From Pseudomonadota bacterium (lineage in GTDB: Bacteria; Pseudomonadota; Alphaproteobacteria; Micropepsales; Micropepsaceae): DNA of 6,324 nt. The stretch covers positions 1 through 6,324 of the forward strand of contig JAKAVI010000301.1 in NCBI GenBank assembly GCA_021817355.1, given 5' to 3'. Numbering within the stretch: position 1 is the first letter of the stretch; each line of letters begins with the position of its first letter. The notes under the pieces were generated by a model that worked only from the letters and a program-made list of their open reading frames with translations, searched no databases and had not been told where the DNA came from. The position numbers and the translations under genes are program-made. Shown here one piece after another: positions 1 to 5,279 of this stretch.

Positions 1-460
1 GCTCGCAGCGTTGCTGACAGCGATAGGCTGAAGCATCAGGCGCCTTGCCATGCTCGCAGAACAGCATCACGCCCTCGGGCTTCAGGACCCGGCGCATCTG
101 CTGCAGCGCAGTCGACACATCGCTGATGGTGCACAGCGTATAGGTGATGAGGATGGTGTCGACGCTTCTGTCCTCAAGTGGAATCTGTTCGCCCGGCAGA
201 TCGAGGAATTCGACCGGAATCGGCTGTTCCTTCAGCCGCTCCTTGCTGCGCGCCCGCATCTCGGCCGAGGGCTCCAGCGCCCACAGCTGTGTCACCTTGC
301 CCGCATCATAGAAGGGCAGGTTGTGGCCCGCGCCAAAGCCGATTTCGAGCACGCGGCCCGCGGCGCGCGGGACCACCTTGCGGCGCTGATAGCGGATGGG
401 TTTGGATGACATCGCCCGGTCGAGCAGTGCAGGCAGGATATGGCGCGCGTAGAACCCCAT
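1..460 (-). CDS. Class I SAM-dependent methyltransferase (partial, C-terminus beyond window)
   Basis: This is the first 153 codons of a Rossmann-fold methyltransferase; the rest lies beyond the left edge. The SAM-binding motif I is visible as LEIGFGAGHN (residues 38-47). The acidic residue ending strand 2 is in ALEPSAEM (61-68). A motif resembling post-I is at VEFLDLPGEQIP (83-94), strand 4 is at VDTILITYTLC (100-110), and RVLKPEGVMLFCEHGKAPD (124-142) ends the visible part. This order is typical of the UbiE/COQ5-like Methyltransf_11 group, and the EHG-x-x-PD ending is common in small methyltransferases of that group. The substrate cannot be read from the sequence. The start at 460 is preceded by GGAGA seven bases upstream. 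The gene begins 38 nt after the stop of the membrane-protein gene on the same strand, so the two are probably cotranscribed. The family call is firm; the function is open. Confidence 0.88.
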   Translation of the reverse strand, partial: MGFYARHILPALLDRAMSSKPIRYQRRKVVPRAAGRVLEIGFGAGHNLPFYDAGKVTQLWALEPSAEMRARSKERLKEQPIPVEFLDLPGEQIPLEDRSVDTILITYTLCTISDVSTALQQMRRVLKPEGVMLFCEHGKAPDASAYRCQQRCE

Positions 461-498
461 GGGCAGGTCTCCGATGTCCCGTCAGCGTGTCAGTCTCG

Positions 499-1131
499 CT
501 AATGGGCAAGATTGTAGCAAGGCAGCCCGAGATTGGAATTGGGGCTGTTGGGCCGACAGGGACGGGTAAACTTGCGGGCCGGCGCCTTCTGTTTCTGGCG
601 CTGCTGCTCCCAGACGCTGTTAGGCGGCTTGCCCAGGCGCAGCCCCTTGCCCGGGTTTAGGGGCGGCAAATCCCACAGGTCGAACTGGCAATGCAGGCGG
701 TCGAGGGGCGAAAGGTAGCCGTAATTCATCTCGCTGCAATTATAGAGATATTCACCGAGCGCCCGCAGGCCGTTGTAATCCTCACCGGAGAGGGGTGCGG
801 TTTGCGGCGGCGGAGGAACGGCGAAGCCTTCCGCGTTCGGGACCGGGAAGCTCTCCGAGGGGGCGGGCTTTTTCTTATTCTTTTTCGGGCGTAGCACGGG
901 AACCGGCGCCGCAGGGGCGCTGATCTTCGGCTTGGTCAGCCAGAGGGTGATCGCGGTCTCATGGAAGTGCAGGGTTTCGGAGGAAGGCTTGTAGAAGGAC
1001 TCCAGAATGATCCAGAGCACAAGCGCATGGAGCAGCAGCACCAAAAGGCCGGCCGCAACGGCCCGCTCTGCCGAACGGGTGCGGCTGGGAGGTGGAGGCG
1101 GCTCTGTGTGCAAGGCCTTAAGGCCACTCAT
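499..1131 (-). CDS. TonB-like single-pass, proline-rich membrane protein with four C-terminal cysteines, function unknown
   Basis: This 210-aa protein has a short cytoplasmic N-terminus with five consecutive prolines (11-15) and one hydrophobic helix at about 24-46 (GLLVLLLHALVLWIILESFY). A proline-rich linker follows, with a basic cluster RPKKNKKKPAP (81-91) and PPPP (106-109). The C-terminal half contains Cys132, Cys148, Cys192 and Cys205. The first pair sits in LYNCSEMNYGYLSPLDRLHC (129-148). The N-terminal layout of anchor plus Pro/basic linker is that of TonB-type energy transducers, but I see no recognisable TonB C-terminal domain. By inference it is anchored in the inner membrane with the cysteine domain in the periplasm, possibly forming two disulfides. 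The start at 1131 was chosen because GGAG lies five bases upstream and the transmembrane helix follows at a normal distance. An in-frame ATG at 1209 would add 26 residues, but its AAGGA is only two bases from the ATG. The methyltransferase gene follows 38 nt later. The coding call is good; no function is assigned. Confidence 0.72.
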   Translation of the reverse strand: MSGLKALHTEPPPPPSRTRSAERAVAAGLLVLLLHALVLWIILESFYKPSSETLHFHETAITLWLTKPKISAPAAPVPVLRPKKNKKKPAPSESFPVPNAEGFAVPPPPQTAPLSGEDYNGLRALGEYLYNCSEMNYGYLSPLDRLHCQFDLWDLPPLNPGKGLRLGKPPNSVWEQQRQKQKAPARKFTRPCRPNSPNSNLGLPCYNLAH

Positions 1132-1454
1132 GGATGCTCCGCGGCTCACCGCCAGCTGATGACCAGCGCGCCCGAACGATAAGGGCCCCGGCAGCTGCTG
1201 ACTGGCCATTGTCCTTCAGCTGGCAAATCCGAGGCGATTGCGGTCGCCGTACCAGGTGGCGCGATGGCTGCCGGCCTGCCCATATAGCCCGCCTTGGGGT
1301 CTTGGGCGAAGCCCCTATCTGGGATCTTTTGCCGCGTTCAAGCCTGACCCATGACAGACCGCGGCACCGCGCCGGCCGCAAGGGGGCATGCGGGGCAACG
1401 CGGACGCTCTGCCTCGGCCATCCGTGCCATCAAGACCACCTTCGAGGGGAAGGT
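1132..1454. other. Intergenic stretch without a convincing gene
   Basis: These 323 bases separate the ferredoxin stop from the TonB-like gene start, both on the minus strand. I see no gene of ordinary length. The open frames crossing the region on both strands are low in complexity and run into real genes in other frames. The stretch contains three CAGCTG hexamers (1153, 1192, 1217); the outer two form a 9-bp inverted repeat. A short GGGC-GAA-GCCC hairpin lies near 1304-1314. No T-run terminator is visible after the ferredoxin gene. The promoter of the TonB-like gene must be here if that gene has its own, but no -35/-10 pair stands out. Confidence 0.6.
1151..1224. repeat. 9-bp inverted repeat GCCAGCTGA / TCAGCTGGC
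   Basis: The arms are at 1151-1159 and 1216-1224 and are exact reverse complements, separated by 56 nt. A third CAGCTG (1192-1197) lies between them. The downstream arm is 20 bp from the start codon of the TonB-like gene, so the sites could be operators for it. The role is inferred; the repeat is directly visible. Confidence 0.4.
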
Positions 1455-1763
1455 TCACTCCGGGCCGAGGGTGACCTTGATGCCATCGAGGGCCTCTGAA
1501 CAGCTGATCTGGCAGGCCAGGCGCGAATTGTCCTGTACCGCAAGCGCCATATCCAGCATATCGGTCTCGGCATCGGATTTGGGCAGCAGCTTCTCGTACC
1601 AGCCATCTTCGACATAGACATGGCAGGTGGCACAGGCGCATGCGCCGCCGCACTCGGCGGTGATGGGAAGGCCGGCGTCGCGCAGCATTTCCATCAAGGT
1701 CCAGCCGTCGCGTCCTTCAATTTCTCTCGACACGCCAGAGCGGTCGGTGGCGATGATTTTCAT
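1455..1763 (-). CDS. [2Fe-2S] ferredoxin, adrenodoxin/FdxB type
   Basis: This is a complete 102-aa [2Fe-2S] ferredoxin, the usual length for the family. The four cluster ligands match the adrenodoxin pattern C-x5-C-x2-C-x36-C: Cys38, Cys44, Cys47 (ECGGACACATCHVYV) and Cys84 (RLACQI). The acidic stretch DAETDMLDMA (64-73) corresponds to the region that adrenodoxins use to dock redox partners. Two further cysteines, Cys42 and Cys88, are not expected ligands. The protein is a soluble one-electron carrier in the cytoplasm. Proteins of this class serve cytochromes P450, Fe-S cluster assembly (isc-type Fdx) or other oxygenases; the sequence alone does not decide. No isc genes are adjacent. The gene starts 20 nt after the stop of the NADP+ reductase on the same strand, so that reductase is the obvious electron donor. 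The RBS is weak (GAGAG close to the ATG), consistent with translational coupling. Confidence 0.93.
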   Translation of the reverse strand: MKIIATDRSGVSREIEGRDGWTLMEMLRDAGLPITAECGGACACATCHVYVEDGWYEKLLPKSDAETDMLDMALAVQDNSRLACQISCSEALDGIKVTLGPE

Positions 1764-1779
1764 GGCTCTCTCACAGAGC

Positions 1780-2818
<1,039 letters not shown>

Positions 2819-2838
2819 TCACACTTTCTTATTGTATG

Positions 2839-2871
2839 AATTCTAATTTATGCGGCAGTATATGTAGAATT
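2839..2871. repeat. 7-bp inverted repeat AATTCTA / TAGAATT around the reductase promoter
   Basis: The arms at 2839-2845 and 2865-2871 are exact reverse complements, 19 nt apart, in an AT-rich patch of a GC-rich window. They bracket the candidate -10 element of the reductase operon: one arm is in the -35/-10 spacer and the other just downstream of the likely transcription start. That position suits a repressor operator. The similarity to the TTAGAA/TTCTAA elements of alphaproteobacterial iron regulators is only partial. Confidence 0.4.
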
Positions 2872-2885
2872 GGCCGCAGCTGCAA
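2857..2885 (-). promoter_or_regulatory. Candidate sigma-70-type promoter of the reductase-ferredoxin operon
   Basis: Read on the minus strand, TTGCAG (2880-2885) and TATACT (2857-2862) are separated by exactly 17 bp. The -10 matches the consensus at five of six positions and the -35 at three of six. The -10 ends 44 nt before the ATG, giving a leader of roughly 35-40 nt. The -35 overlaps a CAGCTG site at 2877-2882. Confidence 0.35.
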
Positions 2886-2895
2886 TGCCACCCGA

Positions 2896-2935
2896 CCGTC
2901 AGCGCAGCCAGGCAGGCCTATATCCAAGCTGACGG
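2896..2935 (-). repeat. 8-bp inverted repeat CCGTCAGC / GCTGACGG downstream of the Hpt gene
   Basis: The perfect arms at 2896-2903 and 2928-2935 are separated by 24 nt. The repeat lies 28 nt past the Hpt stop and just upstream of the reductase -35. No T-run follows, so it is at best a poor terminator for the Hpt gene. It could also be an upstream binding site for the reductase promoter. Confidence 0.3.
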
Positions 2936-2962
2936 CGAGAATCAAAGACCGCGCCGGCCACA

Positions 2963-3307
2963 CTAGCCGCGGTGGTAGTGCGCGATAAAGTCGGCAACAA
3001 GCCGCATTTCGTCAGCCAAGGCGCCAAGTCCCCTGCTGGCGCCATAGCCTTTGGGGCTCTGCTTTTCGAGGGTGGCGGCAAGCTCACCAAGACCGAAAGC
3101 GCCAATGCCGCGGGCGCCACCCTTGAGGGCGTGGGCATGCTCCCGCCAGTTCTTGGCATCGCCGGCCTGATTGGCGACGCGTAGCCGTGCGAAAAGCTCC
3201 TCAGCCTGGGTGCAGAACAGTGCAAGGATTTCGCGATTGAGCGCGACATTGCCGCCCGTATAACGGTCCAGATGACTCAGATCGACGGGCGTTGTGTCGG
3301 CGCTCAT
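2963..3307 (-). CDS. Hpt-domain histidine phosphotransfer protein
   Basis: This 114-aa protein consists almost entirely of one Hpt four-helix domain. The phosphorylated histidine is His59 in the motif AHALKGGARGIGA (58-70). The usual helix before it is LNREILALFCTQAEELFARL (23-42), and the helix after it is LGELAATLEKQSPKGYG (73-89). There is no kinase catalytic domain, receiver or membrane segment. It is therefore a soluble relay that passes a phosphoryl group between a hybrid kinase's receiver and a response regulator. Alphaproteobacteria use such single-domain proteins in cell-cycle and developmental relays (ShpA of Caulobacter is one), but no partner gene is adjacent and I do not assign orthology. 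The ATG at 3307 is the only plausible start, because an in-frame TAA lies nine codons upstream with no other usable start codon between. No Shine-Dalgarno sequence is visible before it, so the mRNA may be leaderless or weakly translated. Confidence 0.88.
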   Translation of the reverse strand: MSADTTPVDLSHLDRYTGGNVALNREILALFCTQAEELFARLRVANQAGDAKNWREHAHALKGGARGIGAFGLGELAATLEKQSPKGYGASRGLGALADEMRLVADFIAHYHRG

Positions 3308-3438
3308 GTCGACTGGTGTGACGCAAAAGACTTAAGGTTCTGTCAGTATCCGGCATTTTTAAGAACGACGAACGACCAGATCGTCCGGCCTTGGTCGCCT
3401 GTACCGGTTGAGTTTGCCACACTGCCACACTGCCCGAA

Positions 3439-3451
3439 TGCCAGCTGCGGC
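3439..3451. repeat. TGCCAGCTGCGGC, near-copy of the arm upstream of nnrU
   Basis: This 13-mer abuts the nnrU stop codon and matches the arm at 4263-4275 at 12 of 13 positions in the same orientation. The NnrU-family gene is therefore flanked by near-identical 13-mers. It lies in the 143-nt gap (3308-3450) between nnrU and the Hpt gene. That gap also holds a tandem 8-mer (GCCACACT twice, 3416-3431). Confidence 0.4.
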
Positions 3452-4161
3452 TAATATGGACGCCAGCCTCCCGGGAACGGAGAGACCCCGAACAGCCAGA
3501 GATGGGCGAACAGCACCGCGACGAAGAGCGCCATCGCCGCCCAGAAGCGCCAGCCAAAGCTCTCAGCAATGTTGAGCGTGGCGCTGCCACGCAGCACCGC
3601 TGCAAAAGGTATGCTCGAGGTGCGTTTGGCAAAGTCGTCCCAGGCCGGGCCTAAAGCGCGCCGCCGCTTGGCGTCAATCGACCAGGTACCCAGGAGGCTG
3701 AGCACGAGGAAGGCGGTGAAGAAGATCACGGATGCTTCATCGCCGTTGACGGCGAGATGGAAGGCGGACCACAGCGCGACGGCCCACAGGAAGGGGTGGC
3801 GGGTGATGCGCAGCACACCCTTTACCACGGCCGGATCACCGGTGGCAGTGTCCTGGCCGACGCTGGTCGGATTGGCAGAAAGCAGACCCTGCACACCAAG
3901 AAAAAAAGCGATGCCGATGATCAAGATTCCCGAATCGTGAAGACCGCGGCCGCTCTGCCACCATTGGGCATCAAGGCCCCCCGACTGCGCCAGATTGTAG
4001 GAATAGCCAAGCCACACCAGGGCCCCCACCGAAATCGTGGAAAAGGCGAGCATGTAACCGCCTTCTCCCAGCAAGCGCACCAAGCCACCGCGCACTCCGG
4101 TGCCCGCAATCACAAGATGGGTGATAACAAACACGGCCGCAGCCGCAATCAGCATGCTCAT
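3451..4161 (-). CDS. nnrU: NnrU-family integral membrane protein
   Basis: This 236-aa protein has about six hydrophobic helices, near residues 4-22, 33-55, 77-95, 124-140, 143-161 and 205-226. The family signature is RITRHPFLWAVALW (118-131), plus the early histidine of VITHLVIAG (12-20). NnrU proteins were named in denitrifiers, where they affect nitrite/NO reductase expression or activity. They are related to the plant carotenoid isomerase Z-ISO, which binds heme through conserved histidines; His15 and His122 are the candidate equivalents here (inference). The later SIDAKRRRALGPAWDDFAKR (161-180) is a cytoplasmic-looking amphipathic segment typical of the family. The start at 4161 is chosen for the purine-rich GAGGGGGAAGG just upstream. 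A longer frame from 4329 would begin inside the flaF terminator region with non-membrane sequence and is unlikely. No denitrification genes are nearby, so the physiological role is open. Confidence 0.85.
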   Translation of the reverse strand: MSMLIAAAAVFVITHLVIAGTGVRGGLVRLLGEGGYMLAFSTISVGALVWLGYSYNLAQSGGLDAQWWQSGRGLHDSGILIIGIAFFLGVQGLLSANPTSVGQDTATGDPAVVKGVLRITRHPFLWAVALWSAFHLAVNGDEASVIFFTAFLVLSLLGTWSIDAKRRRALGPAWDDFAKRTSSIPFAAVLRGSATLNIAESFGWRFWAAMALFVAVLFAHLWLFGVSPFPGGWRPY

Positions 4162-4215
4162 GCCTTCCCCCTCGTTTCTGGCCGCTGTCACAGCACCGGT
4201 CCAGCGCCCTTTTGC

Positions 4216-4275
4216 GCCACAGCTGGCAAGCCGGGCATTTGTCAGGCCTTGAGCGCCGAGCATGCCAGCTGTGGC
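4216..4275. repeat. Perfect 13-bp inverted repeat upstream of nnrU
   Basis: GCCACAGCTGGCA (4216-4228) and TGCCAGCTGTGGC (4263-4275) are exact reverse complements separated by 34 nt. The nearer arm is 55 bp upstream of the nnrU start, between that start and the flaF terminator. The repeat could be a paired operator, a cruciform or a stem in the nnrU leader. Each arm is centred on CAGCTG, which recurs in other gaps of the window. Confidence 0.6.
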
Positions 4276-4330
4276 CGCGGGCGTAAAGAATGGCACCGCC
4301 AGAACCGGACACCCCCAAGGGCCAGCCATG

Positions 4331-4356
4331 AAAAAAAGGCCGGCACAAGGCCGGCC
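4331..4356 (-). terminator. Rho-independent terminator after flaF
   Basis: On the minus strand a 7-bp all-G/C stem (GGCCGGC / GCCGGCC) with a 5-nt loop is followed directly by seven T residues. It starts 26 nt after the flaF stop codon. It should end the flbT-flaF transcript before nnrU, which implies that nnrU has its own promoter. Confidence 0.9.
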
Positions 4357-4381
4357 CAGGACAAGGGAGTTCCAGGAGTGT

Positions 4382-4732
4382 TCAGGCCTGGCCCTGTAGT
4401 CCCTGCATGATCGTACGGTTGACCTCGATCAGCGGATCCATGGAGGCGCCCCGTCGCACCACGTCTTTCGAATAGCGGGAGACCCACAGCGACAAAGAAA
4501 CGATGTGAGCCCGTAACTGCGGTGGGAGGCGATTGCGGTCATCCAGGCAATCGGCCGCCAGGGAGCCCCACAGCCGACGGTTCCAGTCGACAGCCTCTGC
4601 CAGCGGGCCGCCTCTCACATTCTTGGCCTTGGCTTCAAGCAGCGCTCCCGTAACCTGCCCGAACAAACGGTATTCGGCGGTCCGTGGATCTTCAGTAATG
4701 CGCTGCGTTCGCTGATAGGCGTGATGGCTCAT
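4382..4732 (-). CDS. flaF: Flagellar biosynthesis regulator FlaF
   Basis: This 116-aa soluble protein matches the FlaF family in length and pattern. It has an N-terminal MSHHAYQRTQ, then PRTAEYRLFGQVTGAL (16-31), the central VDWNRRLWGSLAADC (48-62) and the C-terminal PLIEVNRTIMQGL (100-112). In Caulobacter and relatives FlaF is needed for flagellin production and secretion, and works in opposition to FlbT, which restrains flagellin translation. The start lies 41 nt inside the end of flbT; GGGAG about ten bases upstream of the ATG serves as RBS. This start is supported because the family's N-terminal AYxRT motif begins within a few residues of it. An intrinsic terminator closes the operon. Confidence 0.93.
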   Translation of the reverse strand: MSHHAYQRTQRITEDPRTAEYRLFGQVTGALLEAKAKNVRGGPLAEAVDWNRRLWGSLAADCLDDRNRLPPQLRAHIVSLSLWVSRYSKDVVRRGASMDPLIEVNRTIMQGLQGQA

Positions 4733-5117
4733 AACTCAGACGCTCCCGTTCGAACTCAAAAAGCTTCTTGCATTGCATCAGCGCGCGGTAATAGCCGCCC
4801 GCCATGACTTCGCGGCTGATATCGACACAGACCGCCAATGCAGCGCGCGAGCGGATGGCGCTCATGAACTCAGTCATGCGCAGCGCAAAATCGTTGTAGT
4901 AAGTTTCCGTTTCATCACCATCGAGGTACATCATCATGATCGGGAAATAGATCCGGCGCGCGGGTGTGTTCGCGTCCTCCGGTTGCATGATGTCCCGCTC
5001 TCGCAGGATGCAGGCCTTGTTCTGCAAGACAAGGCTGGTCCGCTTGTCCCCGTTGGTAAGTACCGCGCCGTTAAGCACAAATTTCTCGCCGGGTTTTAAC
5101 GACAGCTTGAGTGGCAT
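4692..5117 (-). CDS. flbT: Flagellar biosynthesis repressor FlbT
   Basis: This 141-aa protein is FlbT, at the usual family length. Recognisable segments are LKLSLKPGEKFVLNGAVL (3-20), the LRERDIM stretch (39-45), RIYFPIMMMYLD (55-66) and the C-terminal GGYYRALMQCKKLFEFER (106-123). FlbT in Caulobacter and relatives binds the 5' region of flagellin mRNA and represses its translation or stability until the hook is complete. The start at 5117 gives the conserved MPLKL beginning and has AGGGA about nine bases upstream. A longer in-frame start at 5153 adds twelve residues not expected in the family. The gene overlaps flaF by 41 nt and diverges from the TPR/glycosyltransferase gene across a 162-nt region. 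Confidence 0.95.
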   Translation of the reverse strand: MPLKLSLKPGEKFVLNGAVLTNGDKRTSLVLQNKACILRERDIMQPEDANTPARRIYFPIMMMYLDGDETETYYNDFALRMTEFMSAIRSRAALAVCVDISREVMAGGYYRALMQCKKLFEFERERLSYEPSRLSANAAHY

Positions 5118-5209
5118 TGCCAACGTCCCTTTTTGCGCTGTTGCGAAGCCCATCGCGTTTCGTGCGCGGGTTGACCCTATCCCGACTTCGTTAAAAAACT
5201 CCTTGTATC

Positions 5210-5236
5210 TAAATTATTCATCTTCACCGTCGATTA
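5210..5236 (+). promoter_or_regulatory. Candidate sigma-28 (FliA-type) flagellar promoter
   Basis: TAAATTAT (5210-5217) and GTCGATTA (5229-5236) are separated by exactly 11 nt. The FliA consensus is TAAAGTTT-N11-GCCGATAA, so each half matches at six of eight positions with the right spacing. It would place the transcription start near 5243, about 37 nt before the ATG of the TPR/glycosyltransferase gene. It lies in the AT-rich part of the flbT-divergent region. Caulobacter itself lacks FliA, so this remains a candidate. Confidence 0.4.
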
Positions 5237-5240
5237 AGCA

Positions 5241-5260
5241 TGATGGGGTTTGATGGGGGT
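5241..5260 (+). repeat. Tandem 10-bp repeat just upstream of the TPR-gene RBS
   Basis: TGATGGGGTT is followed at once by TGATGGGGGT, nine of ten bases identical. The period is about one helical turn. It lies between the candidate sigma-28 -10 element and the ribosome binding site, so it would fall in the leader. Its role is unknown. Confidence 0.3.
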
Positions 5261-5279
5261 GGATAAGAGGAGTCCGTAC

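Noticed and set aside
178..660. 160-codon plus-strand frame over the methyltransferase and TonB-like genes
   Set aside because: It is a shadow frame rich in Arg, Pro and Ala that crosses two well-supported minus-strand genes.
3329..3362. Two TTAA elements upstream of the Hpt gene as a CtrA site
   Set aside because: The spacing is 23 nt rather than the 7 nt of the CtrA recognition motif.
3416..3434. Tandem GCCACACT repeat in the nnrU/Hpt gap
   Set aside because: Two copies of an 8-mer plus three bases is too short to call a functional repeat. No CRISPR-like or satellite array continues.
4162..4329. 56-residue N-terminal extension of NnrU from an ATG at 4329
   Set aside because: The extension is not membrane-like, begins at the flaF terminator and lacks a ribosome binding site. 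The ATG at 4161 has a strong purine-rich tract and a fitting first helix.
3757..4410. 217-codon open frame on the plus strand
   Set aside because: It is antisense to nnrU and runs through the flaF terminator. Its composition is low-complexity and unlike any known protein.
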